From Tupaia tana (taxonomy: Eukaryota; Chordata; Mammalia; Scandentia; Tupaiidae): a stretch of DNA of 64,000 bases. Shown here one piece after another: positions 1 to 64,000 of the stretch. Under the pieces are notes generated by a model that saw nothing but the letters and a program-made list of their open reading frames with translations, did no database searches and was not told the origin of the DNA. The DNA lies in assembly GCA_026018925.1 (NCBI GenBank), contig JAKSZU010000018.1, forward strand, positions 33,451,807 to 33,515,806, read 5' to 3'. The number at the start of each line of letters is the position of its first letter. Position 1 is the stretch's first letter. The translations under genes and the position numbers were made by a program.

Positions 1-170
1 GTTGGCTTCAAAAATATGCTGGGCATGCATTTGTGCATACCCAAAATCCCAAGAGGAGAATGGAGAAGGGATTGCAGCACGGTCGTCCCCTCTTGAGGGT
101 GATTTCTCACTTTCCCTCTCTGTCTCTGGTGAGAGCATACACCGTATGGCAAAAACCTACAAAAAAATCT
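1..170 (+). repeat. tRNA-derived SINE, cut by window edge
   Basis: Only the body is present, from the post-tRNA spacer (ggcttcaaaaatatgctggg) to atggcaaaaacct and a short A run. Confidence 0.75.
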
Positions 171-239
171 TTGCTTTCACTTTTGTATATATAAAAGCAC
201 TACAGGAATGGGATACAATATTATTCAAGAACAGTTTTC

Positions 240-483
240 AGGTCAGCAGGTGGCATGGTGGTTAAGACGCTGGATCCCACCTGGTGGACTCTGTGGTTTG
301 TGTTTCCAACATGGAGGCTTGAAAAACATGCTGAGTGTTTGTGTACATGCCTAAAATCCTGAGAGGAGAAGCAACTGTAACATGGCTATTCTCATTTCCA
401 TTTCCCCACTATGGGGTAATTTCTCACTTTCTCTCTCTGTTAGTCTCTCTCTCTCCAGCAAGTGCATGTACCTTATGGGAAAA

Positions 484-518
<35 letters not shown>
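240..518 (+). repeat. tRNA-derived SINE, long form, older
   Basis: Head ggtcagcaggtggcatggtg; A box gtggttaagacgctgg; body through accttatgggaaaag; 30+ nt A tail to 518. Confidence 0.8.
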
Positions 519-521
<3 letters not shown>

Positions 522-734
522 TTCATTATATTTAGTGAAACACATTATGACCAGATTAATGAAATATCACAAATATTATGATTTGAAAATACTTTCACTA
601 TAGCACATTTTAGCTGTATAACAAAATAACTTTCCTAAAGTACCATTTTTGGAAGGACCAATCTAAGCCCAATTGTGGAGATGCAGTCACAAGGCAATAT
701 TGTAGGCCATATAGAGTATTGATTTTTGGTTCCC

Positions 735-850
735 TGTTGACCTGTACATACTGGGCCTGTGTGCATAAATGTAATCTCTGTCTGTCTGGCGAGTGCACAC
801 GCCCTATAGCAAAAAAAAACCTCTCCAAAAAAAAAAAAAAGAAAAAAAAA
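735..850 (+). repeat. SINE remnant (3' half)
   Basis: Retains ggcgagtgcacacgccctat, agcaaaaaaaaacctctcc and the A tail. The head is lost. Confidence 0.6.
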
Positions 851-859
851 ATTATTATG

Positions 860-1610
860 GTTGATTCATATTTGAGCTGCATTTCACAGATGTCTGAAAG
901 TCTAGTAATTTGGAAATTAAACTGAATATTAATGAATCTATAAGAGATAAAATTGATACTGATGAAGCTAAACTAATTTACAATTAGAAAGTGGTAATAG
1001 TAGCAACTGGAAACAGTGATCAACTCAAGATAACCTGAGTAATACCACACTATTTTCCCAAATTGTAGGAATTCTACACACTGTGAACATACACAGTAAG
1101 AGTCTTGAAATGTTTTCAAGTATTGCAATGGCAACCAAATTTAGCAGAACACTATAATAGAGTTCCAAGAGTTCCGTAGCCTTATGTAAGAGGAAATTTA
1201 AACCATTCATCTGCTTTAATTGAAAACTAGCTTTTTTATTATTTTTAAAAATTTCTGTACTCTACTGCAGAAAAAAACTAGCATTTCTGAAGATCAGTAT
1301 GCTAAGGTCTACACACATTGAGACTTAGTTGATCTTAAGTATCATTCTCGATTCTTGGCACCATACTTAAAAGAGACACAGATCAAGATCAAACAAAAAC
1401 AATGTCTAATGTATTCCTCAATGCTTCTAGAGAACATAGCACATTATACCAATTAGGGATTTAAGAAATATTTGTTGATTCAAATTGTCTAAGATTTAAA
1501 AAAAAAATACATGTAGTCTCAAGGGGAGATATGATATAAATGCTCCCAAAATATTAAAACTTATAATGCAGACATAGGACTAGGTTAACTTTGTATTGCT
1601 TTTAAAGATG
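860..1610. other. Unique intron sequence, nothing recognised
   Basis: AT-rich CHD9 intron DNA downstream of exon O. No conserved frame or repeat identified. Confidence 0.5.
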
Positions 1611-1618
1611 GAACATCA

Positions 1619-1790
1619 GGGGCTGGCAGGTGGTGTGGTGGTTAAGGTGCTGGACTCCACATGGCTGACCATGGTTCAAGTCCCAGACCTGGCGGCTTGC
1701 TTTCTCATTTTCTCTTTTTCCCTTTGACTTTCTCTGGTCTAATTAAAAAGTAGTAATAACAAATAAGAAACAAACAAACAAATAAAAGAT
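1619..1790 (+). repeat. tRNA-derived SINE, short form
   Basis: ggggctggcaggtggtgtgg head with gtggttaaggtgctggactc, then direct passage from tggcggcttgc to tttctcattttctc, omitting the ~100-bp middle of the long form. The tail is taattaaaaagtag-like. Confidence 0.8.
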
Positions 1791-2064
1791 GGAACATCGA
1801 TCATTGAGAAGAACCTATAGCAGGCATAATTTACTTGCAAATAAAAAAATCAGAGCTGCCCAACAATAGAAAGGGCTGTCTGAGGTAGTAAAATACTTTT
1901 TCCTGTAAGTATTCCATGAAAAAAGATTTTAAGGACCAATCATAAGTAATCCCTATACCCTATAGATGTTAGGTATTTATTATCTATAAGGTCTTTCTCA
2001 AACTTCTCATTTTAACTTATTTTACCAATCACCATTTATTTATTTATTAAAAAATATATTTTTA

Positions 2065-2222
2065 AAATTGCCAGAAGGTGCATGTGTTTGCCTAAGAGAG
2101 AGGGTAAGAGAGAAAGTGCCCTCAATGGGGCAGGTCACACAGTAATCCCTTCTCCTCCTCCATTTCTATTCTGTTGGGATTTTTGGAATGCACACTGTAC
2201 ATACAGGTACCTGGTATACACC
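2065..2222 (-). repeat. SINE remnant, old
   Basis: ttgccagaaggtgcatgtg, caatggggcaggtcacac and gttgggatttttggaatg mark the body. The head is missing. Confidence 0.6.
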
Positions 2223-2555
2223 ATTAACTTGTGATTTAGGTGTTTTATAATTCATAATATACTTTCATATTAAAATGCTGGTTGAACTTTTATCTGTATA
2301 AAGCTACTTGGCAAAATGATGTTTTCACCCAAAATATTACAGCCCCTAAAACTAAACTGCCATCTCTGCTTTAAAATGTCACAATAAAAGTTCCAATAAA
2401 TATTTAAGACTTAAATTATACTGATTTCTTTACAGACTTAAGAGAGGTCCTAACATTAAAGAAAAAATGAATTTTTACTATAAGGGTTTATGAAAGAAGA
2501 TTTGGAAATGATAAGGAATAATTCATAATAATACAATGATTACTTGCATATTCAC

Positions 2556-57085
<54,530 letters not shown>

Positions 57086-57604
57086 CTGAAATACATAATG
57101 TAAGTTTTTCAAAATGTTATGAAGCTTAGAGGAAAAATCTAACAAAATATACATAAAACATCATCTCTTTTCATTTATATGGGTAGAATTTGAATTCAGC
57201 ACATCCAAAAATATTTGAAGGGTGTTTCAAATCCAACGGTCTGAAACACAGCACAGCACATGATTAAAGCAAATGCTTAATTAATGCCAACACAGACAGA
57301 AGTTAAGAAGCAGAGTTAAATTATAAACAGTTATTCTGTTGGTTAACTCTTCAATTTTAAATAAGAAAATCCTCTTTTTGGTGGGGCAACTACACAGGAC
57401 AAAATTATGCTTTCTAAAAACACATGAACATTAAAAAAATCAGGTTAGTTGAAAATTAAAAACCTGTTTGCACTATACAGTTAATTTTCTGGTATACTCA
57501 TATTTCATTTCCATCACATTATTGGACAGTTACGTCTCCTAAAGAATATGCTGTACAATATAAATTTTTTTAAAAATTATTGACTTTATTTTTAAAACTC
57601 TGTT

Positions 57605-57842
57605 CTTTTTTTAGAGAGAGATTTTTGCTATAAGGCATGTATACTCACTAAAGACACAGAGCGAGAGAGAGAGGGAGAAAACAAGAAATCACCTCCGGTG
57701 GGGGGGGGGGGGATCGCCATACTGCAATCCCTTCTCCTCCATTCTCCTCTCAGGATTTTGGGCACACGTGCACACGTGCCCAACGTGAATTTCAAGCTAC
57801 TGGGTCCAGGACTTGAACTGCAGTCAGCCATGTGGGAGTAAT
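57605..57842 (-). repeat. tRNA-derived SINE, long form, head truncated
   Basis: gagagagatttttgctataa to catgtgggagtaa; contains a 12-nt G run at 57700. Confidence 0.76.
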
Positions 57843-57872
57843 AGTCATTTTTTATTTCTTTGACATGATGAG

Positions 57873-58391
57873 TGTGTTAGGTTGAATACTGAGCCCCAAT
57901 GATATCCTAATATACTATTGCCTTTATACAGCAAAAGAAACTTAGCAGATGTGATTAAGTTTAAAATCTTGGAATGGGGAGATTAGAGTGTATTATCTAA
58001 GTGAACCCTAAATGTAATTAGAAGTATCCTTATAAGAGGGAGACAGAAGAAAATTTAACTATAGAGGAGGAAAAGGACATGATAGAGCTGAAGTAGAGAC
58101 TGGAATACTATGGCTATAAGCCAAGGAATATTAGCCTCAAGAAGTGGAAGAGTTAAGGGACCAGCAGTTAGTGTAATGGCTATGTTGCTGGACTCCCACG
58201 TAGTCAACCGCAGTTCGTGTCCCGGACCAGGTGGCTTAAAACTCATGCCGGGTGCGTGTGTGCCCAAGATCCCGAGAGGAGAACAGAGGAGAAGGGATTG
58301 CGGCGTGGCCATCCCCCCTGGGGGGTGATTTCTCGCTTTCTGTCTCTCTGTCTCTGTCTGGCAAGCACATGCGCCCTATAGCGAAAACCTC

Positions 58392-58437
<46 letters not shown>

Positions 58438-58628
58438 AGTGGAAGAGTTAAGAAACGGATTTTCCCCGGGAACTTCCAGAATGAACCAGCCCTGCTGACA
58501 CCTTGATTTTAATCCTGTAAGATGCATCTTGGACTTCTGACATCTAAAACTGTAAGAGAATGAATCTGTGCTGTTTCAAGTCACTAAATTTGTAGTAATT
58601 TGTAACAGTGGCAACAGAAAATAATACA
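57873..58628 (+). mobile_element. MLT1-like MaLR solo LTR, split by a SINE
   Basis: Starts tgtgttaggttgaatactga and ends acagaaaataataca. Internal landmarks of the MLT1 class include gcagatgtgattaagtt, tccttataagagggagacag, ctataagccaaggaa, ccctgctgacaccttgatttt and ctgtgctgtttcaagtcact. TSD atgag at 57868-57872 and 58629-58633. A young SINE at 58157-58433 interrupts it. Confidence 0.8.
58157..58433 (+). repeat. tRNA-derived SINE, long form, young, inside the MLT1 LTR
   Basis: TSD aagaagtggaagagttaa at 58139-58156 and 58434-58451 is exact over 18 bp. Confidence 0.9.
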
Positions 58629-58886
58629 ATGAGATACCTCTTAAAGATAAAGTATGTACTATAAAAATACATATCTAACTTGATAGATCAAAGGCTAACT
58701 ATTGAGTCATTGGGAAAGTCATGATGTATCTTTTCATTGAAAAACAGAAAAACAGACAGCTCCATGGCTCCTGCGATCTAGCCATTTTGGGAGAAAGGAA
58801 GATGTTCCACTGCTAACTGGGCCTCCAGCATACAAAACCCGCGTGTTTGAACTTCCAAGTTTGGGAAGAAACCGACCATCCACCAG

Positions 58887-59879
58887 ATGACTAGAAATCG
58901 CTGCAGGACCACAAGAAATATGGGGAAGCAGGAAAATACCTCTCCCACAAGGGAAACGGATAGCTCCTCTTCATCCACACACAGTTCAATGGAAATCATG
59001 GAAATGTCTGATAAAGAATTCAGAACATTCATAATGGCAAAGCTAACAGAGATGGAAAAGAAGAGAGAAAAAGAACTGCTCAAGAGGAAGGAGAAAGGAG
59101 TTGAAGAGTTCCAGGAGGTGAGGAAATTCATGCAAGGTCTAAAAGAGGAATTTCACACTTTACAAAAGAATCAGATGAAACTGTTAGAGATGAAAGCTAT
59201 AATACAAGAAGTCAAAATCTCCCTTGAAAGTATTAAAAGCAGACTAGATCATACAGAAAATAGAACCTCCAATGTAGAAGAGAAAATGGCTGGCCTAGAA
59301 AAATCCACCATGAAGACTGAGAAAATGGCCCAAAAATTTGAGAATTATATGCGAGAAGTACTAGATATAATTAAACGTCCAAACATCCGGATAATAGGCA
59401 TCCCAGAGGGCGAAGAGACTCATAAGGGCATTGATAATCTATTCCATGAAATCCTGCAAGAAAACTTTCCAAACCTGGAGAGGCACTCAAAGATTCAGTC
59501 CCAAGAAATACAAAGGACCCTAAATAGAATCAACCCAAGATCTTCTCCAAGACACATTATAGCCAGACTGACCAAAACCACAAACAAAGACAAGATACTA
59601 AGACTGGCAAGAGAAAAAAGGCAAGTTACCTACAAAGGGTATCCCATCAGACTAACGGCAGACCTCTCATCGGAAACAATGCGAGCGAGGAGAGAATGGG
59701 AAAATATATTCAAAGTATTTAGGGAAAAGCAATTTCAACCGAGAATTCTGTACCCAGTAAGGTTATTGTTCATTTGGGAAGAAAAGACACGAACTTTCCC
59801 AGATAAACAAAACCTGAAAGAATATACCAGCACCAGACCAGATCTCCAAGAAGTTCTTAAGGGAGTGCTATGTCAGTAA
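58887..59879 (+). CDS. LINE ORF1 protein, 330 aa, apparently full length
   Basis: L1-type ORF1p, a trimeric RNA-binding chaperone that coats LINE RNA in the cytoplasm. Residues 1-40 form a Ser/Thr-rich N-terminus. Residues about 40-160 are a Lys/Glu heptad-rich coiled coil. Residues about 163-255 are the RRM (RPNIRIIGIPEGEE; ILQENFPNLERHSK; RHIIARLTK; LAREKRQVTYKG). Residues 256-328 are the C-terminal domain (RLTADLSSETMRARREW, FQPRILYPVRLLF, TRPDLQEVLKGVL). No frameshift or stop, so the insertion is fairly young or derives from a recently active source. The start is the first ATG after the leader. Possible promoter activity was not assessed. Confidence 0.9.
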   Translation: MTRNRCRTTRNMGKQENTSPTRETDSSSSSTHSSMEIMEMSDKEFRTFIMAKLTEMEKKREKELLKRKEKGVEEFQEVRKFMQGLKEEFHTLQKNQMKLLEMKAIIQEVKISLESIKSRLDHTENRTSNVEEKMAGLEKSTMKTEKMAQKFENYMREVLDIIKRPNIRIIGIPEGEETHKGIDNLFHEILQENFPNLERHSKIQSQEIQRTLNRINPRSSPRHIIARLTKTTNKDKILRLAREKRQVTYKGYPIRLTADLSSETMRARREWENIFKVFREKQFQPRILYPVRLLFIWEEKTRTFPDKQNLKEYTSTRPDLQEVLKGVLCQ

Positions 59880-61073
59880 AATTAAATGCAGACACACAGA
59901 AATAAGAGTTCAAAAACTAAGAAAATGGGCAACTTAATTGTAGGGACAATGTTTGGAGATGAATATTATATCCCAGAATTCAATCTGGAAGATCGAACCT
60001 TAACAGAAGAAAGATTAAGTACATGAGACTGAACCAATGAAACAACATTCTGTGACTTGACTGAATTATTGCTGCTTTTCTCCTAAGCTTTGTTTTCCGG
60101 TTTTAAAGGATTTTTGTCCTGTCTTGAGCTGTTGATAGGTGCATGTACCTACTATTTGAACAGAATACTAACCTGTTTCTAGGCTTTAAGTTTCAAGGAA
60201 ATATCATTACCAGTTCAAAACTACTCTTCTTGAAAATACTTGCTGAAAGTAGTTAGATTACTTATGATATTGTGTGATGAACAAAATGTTGGGGAAAAAG
60301 GAATGGAAGACAACTGTATATAGCAAAGATAGTGTAATAAGAGAGTGGGAAAGGGCAGAGGGTTAAACATGGGGTAAAAAACATATATATACGTATACAT
60401 ATGTATGAAAGTAGAAATGGAATATTATTGATAATAACATGCATGATTAAGCCACTATGCAGTTTATTCAAGATGGGAAACCACATTTAGTACGTTGTGA
60501 TGATGCTCAGGGAATGAATGTTAAGTAATTAAAAAAAAAAGTTGCAGGAGAAAAAAAAAACGGTAAAACTGTTCGTATCGAAATTTAAAAAAAAAATGCA
60601 TATTTGATGACTGCAGTAAGCTATATAGCCCCAGCTGGGTACTACTTTATAATATGTTCATTCTACTCACTGGGGTTTATGCCTAAAGTCAGACTTGGGT
60701 TCATGTACAGGTATATATCAGCTGTGCTAGCTATTGGATATATTTAGACTAATTAAGTTCATTAGCAAATCAATTAAATGGGTGGGGGAAGGCATAGAAA
60801 GCAACCATGGATACCAGAGACAATGTGGGAGGAGAGTGGGACATGGCAGAGGGTGAGGGATAAGGAATCAAGGATGGCAAAACAAAAAACAAAGTATACA
60901 AGACATAAGAATTGGAAAATTATTTGCTGAAAACATGTATGTTGATGTGCTTGATTGAGCCAATACACAATGTATTTTGGATGGAAAATTCATTTGTATG
61001 CTGCAATGATGTATAGTGAATTAATGTAAAAAATAAATAAATTTAAAGAGGAAAAAAAGAAAAAAAAAAAAAA
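59880..61073 (+). repeat. LINE 3' UTR with two related modules
   Basis: Two diverged copies lie in direct order, about 60255-60540 and 60760-61030. Each has a G/A-rich start (ggggaaaaaggaatgg against gggggaaggcatag), then agagtggga..ggcagagggt, then an attatt..aacatg..gattaagcca / gattgagcca block, then tgatg..gtgaat/aatg..gt and A-rich sequence. The first copy ends in A runs near 60530-60560, as if it once carried its own tail. Confidence 0.6.
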
Positions 61074-61264
61074 GAAAAACATAAAAATAAGTCATGACTT
61101 TTCCAATGACCCAATAGTTTAGCAGAACAAAATCAAGATAGCTACCATCATATGTATAAAAGTAAATATATGACAATTCATCAAACTATGATTATGAGAG
61201 AAAGAGAGACATCTAACTATACTCAAGTAATTCCTTAACTATGAGGGGACTTCATTCTATTAAT

Positions 61265-61442
61265 TCATAAATTCACCCCCCAGGGGGATGGCCACACCAC
61301 AATCTTTTCTCCTTCATTTGCCTCTTAGGATTTTGGGCACACATGCACACATGCCTGGTGTGAGTTTCAAGCTGCCAGGTCCAGGACTCAAACTGCGGTA
61401 GGCCATGTGAGAGTCTAATGCCTTAACCACTATGCCCGAGGG
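61265..61442 (-). repeat. tRNA-derived SINE, partial
   Basis: Starts within the body (ccccccagggggatggccac) and ends taaccactatgcccg. Confidence 0.72.
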
Positions 61443-61955
61443 TTAATTCTGTACTACAGTTTTCCTGATATGTGCCTCTTGAGATTTAATCAATCTAGTA
61501 AATAAGTATTTGCTTTATGCGAGTCAGAGAACATTTAACAGAAAAAGCTATCAAATATGAAAAGTTACTGAAGGGAATTACTCAGATTTTTAAATAATAT
61601 TACTTTCTGACTGCTTACTCACAGAAAAGAAAAATTCTAATTAAAGTGGATAACTTTTATTTTGCTATCAGAACTGTTGGTAACTGAAAAAATTTGCTAG
61701 GAAGAACCTAAACTTCATGATAAATAGCTTTCATAAATTTATTATCAAAAAAATAATAAATTTTTAAAGTAAAAACTTCTAAATGATTCAAGACACCATT
61801 GCTAATTGACACGTAATCTATTTCAAGATGATACATGATTCTCAAGGATTGTGACAATGGATTAATGTCTACAGAAATGAAATGCCCGTTGTGGAAGATG
61901 TCATGGTGTACACGTTTACTTTCAAATGTTAAGCCCTAGTTCTCTCAAAGTTATT
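61443..61955. other. Unique intron sequence
   Basis: AT-rich; no repeat, frame or RNA recognised. Confidence 0.4.
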
Positions 61956-61957
61956 TT

Positions 61958-62214
61958 CCTTTTTTAAAAGGTTTTTGTCATAAGCCATGTACACTTGCTG
62001 AAGAGACAGAGACAGTAAGAGGGAAAGTGAGAAATCACCCCAGAGGGAATGCTCATACCGCAATCCCTTCTGTTTCACTCTCTTCCTGGGATTTTGGGCA
62101 AACATGCATGCAGGCCGGGCATGAGTTTCAAGCTACTGGGTCTGGGACTCAGGCTGTGGTTTACCAGGTGGGAGTCTAGAGCCTTAATCACTACACTGCC
62201 TTCTGGCCCTTCAA
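61958..62214 (-). repeat. tRNA-derived SINE, long form
   Basis: aaggtttttgtcataagcca to ctgccttctggccct. Confidence 0.75.
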
Positions 62215-62439
62215 AGTTATTTTTCTTAAAATGTATTCCTTCAGTCATTTAATCCTTTTAGTATTTCCAAGTGATGACTTTTAAATGGTGAAATCTGTCA
62301 TCCTACAACAGAAAGCAGCAGCAAGACGATAGGTATGACAGAAGAGCCTTACAAATAAGCAATTCACCTGAAGCATTCAGGCTGTTTGTAAATCAAATAA
62401 TTCAAATTTTTTGTTTATTACTACATTTTTAAAAATTAG

Positions 62440-62613
62440 GCTTACACATGTGGGAAAGTTTCAGGTCCATAGTATCCTTCCTAAATATGCCCAGTGCATG
62501 CCTGCCCATAATCTGGAGCTGGCTGACACTAGGGTGGATTATGGGCTGAAGACCCTGTTAGGGATGCCTATCTCTCTGTCTCTCTCTGTGTCTCATAGAA
62601 GAAAAACAAACTC

Positions 62614-62665
<52 letters not shown>

Positions 62666-62708
62666 AGGAAGGAAGGAAGGAAGGAAGGAAGGAAGGAAGG
62701 AAGGAAAG
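62440..62708 (+). repeat. Third SINE family plus GAAA/GGAA microsatellite
   Basis: ctgcccataatctggagctgg and gaagaccctgttagggatgc, then gaaa repeats 62618-62665 and about ten ggaa units 62666-62705. Confidence 0.6.
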
Positions 62709-62709
62709 A

Positions 62710-63176
62710 TTAAAGGAAAATATTAGATTAGAAACTTTGCTATATCTGGGACCTACCTGACTGCCCTTATGAAAATCTCTCAAAACAAGGTCTATGCAAT
62801 GTAACCAGTATAAATGAAGTTACCAATAATGAGTTCTATTTGATGGGTATGTACTATGCCTAACTAGTCTTATAAATATCCTGCTCCACATATGTGACTC
62901 CTTATGAAAAATTACTTGATAATGCAAAGAAACACAGATTGCAACTATTTTACTACTTGAAGTCTGGAAATTTTAAGGAAAAGTGTAGAATATTAACAAC
63001 TCAACATCTATGGTGCCACTATATAGTGGTGCAATATTCTACAATGCAAAATACCTATTAGCAAGTGTCATTCCTATATAACTTCGGAAAGGAACACATT
63101 ACTTGAGAAATGAACATATTATAAAACAACTCTAGCAAACTCTTCAGACTCCCCTCAGCTATTGCACTACTTCTTC
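62710..63176. other. Unique intron sequence
   Basis: Nothing recognised. Confidence 0.4.
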
Positions 63177-63191
63177 AATGAGCTTTCTTTT

Positions 63192-63455
63192 CTTTCTTTT
63201 TATTTATTTTTTTTTTTTGAGAGGTTTTTGCAATAGGGTATGTGCGCTCGTCAGAAGACAGAGAGGCAGAAAGAGAGAAATCACCCCCGAGGGGGGGATG
63301 GCCACTCTGCAATCCCTTCTCCTCCATTCTCCTCTCGGGATCTTGGGCACGCATGCACACATGCCTGGCGTGAGTTTAAGCCACCAGGTCCGGGACTCGA
63401 ACCACGGTCGACTACATGGGAGTCCAGCGACATAGCCATTACAACTGCTGGTCCC
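63192..63455 (-). repeat. tRNA-derived SINE, long form, young
   Basis: TSD aatgagctttctttt at 63177-63191 and 63456-63470. Confidence 0.9.
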
Positions 63456-63624
63456 AATGAGCTTTCTTTTGAAATGCAATAGTTAATACCCTCATCTGAA
63501 GTTCTAAAATAGATATTTAAATGCTTAAGTATTTTTTTATTCTTAGAGCATAGCTGACTATGATTAGCACATGCCCGCATCACCTAAGGTAAAGAATAGT
63601 TACATGGACTATATAGAAGAGGCC

Positions 63625-63785
63625 AAAGGGCCAATTGGTGGCATGAGTTTAAGGCAGTTGCATCCAACATGGCCAATTGCACAGTATGAGTCATGGATCA
63701 GTTTCAAAAACATGCCAGGCATATATGTGTGCATGTCCAAAATCTGGAGAGGAGAATGGAAGAGTAGAGATTACAATCTCTGAGT
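63625..63785 (+). repeat. SINE, diverged and 3' truncated
   Basis: gggccaattggtggcatgag head; stops within the body after gagaggagaatgg-like sequence. Confidence 0.65.
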
Positions 63786-63827
63786 TGTTTTTGACCTTTC
63801 ATTCTATAAAAACATTTTTTTCAGGAT

Positions 63828-64000
63828 TTTTTTCTTTTGTTATAGGGCATGAGAGGGACAGAAAGAATGAGAAAGTGAGAAATCACCCCTGGGGGGTATG
63901 GTCAGGATGTAATCCCTACTTCTCCACTCTCCTCTTGGGATTTTGGGCATGCATGAACACGCGCCCAGTGTGGTTTTCAAGTCACCAGGTCCACCTAGAA
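63828..64000 (-). repeat. tRNA-derived SINE, cut by window edge
   Basis: ttgttatagggcatgagagg to tcaagtcaccaggtcc; the head lies beyond the window. Confidence 0.74.

Larger units (their letters stand above)
58756..61073 (+). mobile_element. HAL1-type LINE: intact ORF1, no ORF2, long 3' UTR
   Basis: A 2.3-kb non-LTR element with about 130 bp of 5' leader, one ORF (58887-59879), 1.2 kb of non-coding 3' sequence and an A-rich tail. No reverse transcriptase or endonuclease frame exists. After ORF1 the sequence is rich in stops, then the 3' UTR. This is the architecture of half-L1 (HAL1) elements, which depend on L1 enzymes in trans. The 9-bp TSD agaaaaaca is at 58747-58755 and 61073-61081, and the insertion splits a mariner MITE. 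An internally deleted L1 with ORF2 lost is the alternative. Confidence 0.85.
58700..61116. mobile_element. Mariner-type MITE copy 4, split by the HAL1 element
   Basis: Left arm starts ttgagtcattgggaaagtca at 58702; right arm ends tgacttttccaatgacccaa at 61114, with TA on both sides. The 2.3-kb LINE lies in the A-rich hairpin loop. The MITE is therefore older than the LINE insertion, which dates the two relative to each other. Confidence 0.87.

Noticed and set aside
59880..61073. Hidden ORF2 after the LINE ORF1
   Set aside because: Only short frames occur, with none of the endonuclease or reverse-transcriptase motifs, in any frame that I could read.

Overview
This is a window of mammalian nuclear DNA. 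It is intron-rich, dense in tRNA-derived SINEs, and carries LINEs, MaLR LTRs, processed pseudogenes and a short mariner-type transposon family. The only host gene is CHD9, a chromodomain-helicase-DNA-binding chromatin remodeller, on the minus strand. Fifteen consecutive internal exons lie between 57085 and 2556. They encode about 1,006 residues, from just after the helicase core, through the SANT/SLIDE-like region and the large serine-rich exon, to a point before the BRK domains. All fifteen have canonical AG/GT borders and matching phases, so this looks like a functional allele. The 5' exons lie beyond 64000 and the 3' exons before position 1.

Host lineage (inference): the dominant young SINE has a tRNA-like head with A and B boxes, a long tRNA-unrelated body and an A tail. 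A second, older family joins a tRNA-like part to a 7SL/Alu-like part. 7SL-derived SINEs point to Euarchontoglires, and the tRNA/7SL chimera is reminiscent of the tree-shrew Tu SINEs, so Tupaia is my best guess, not proven.

Layout. 1-9100: exons O to L with an RPL21 retrocopy in the M/L intron. 9.1-17.2 kb: L/K intron with a NUDT21 processed pseudogene, a MaLR LTR and the first mariner MITE. 17.2-32.3 kb: exons K to F, many SINEs, an HMGB1 pseudogene, a 5S rRNA-derived fragment and a second MITE. 32.3-43.9 kb: the large F/E intron, with a long broken minus-strand L2 and stacked SINEs. 43.9-57.1 kb: exons E to A, old L1-like sequence, a MaLR solo LTR, MER5A-like and L2 remnants, and a third MITE split by a SINE. 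57.1-64 kb: an MLT1 LTR split by a SINE, and a fourth MITE split by a 2.3-kb LINE with an intact ORF1 and no ORF2, i.e. a half-L1 (HAL1) element.

The most interesting item is that HAL1-type element (58756-61073): open ORF1, target-site duplication, duplicated 3' UTR modules, and insertion inside a mariner MITE. No operon, defence system or CRISPR array is present. Repeat names come from recognising sequence by eye, and edges are approximate unless a target-site duplication (TSD) is given.
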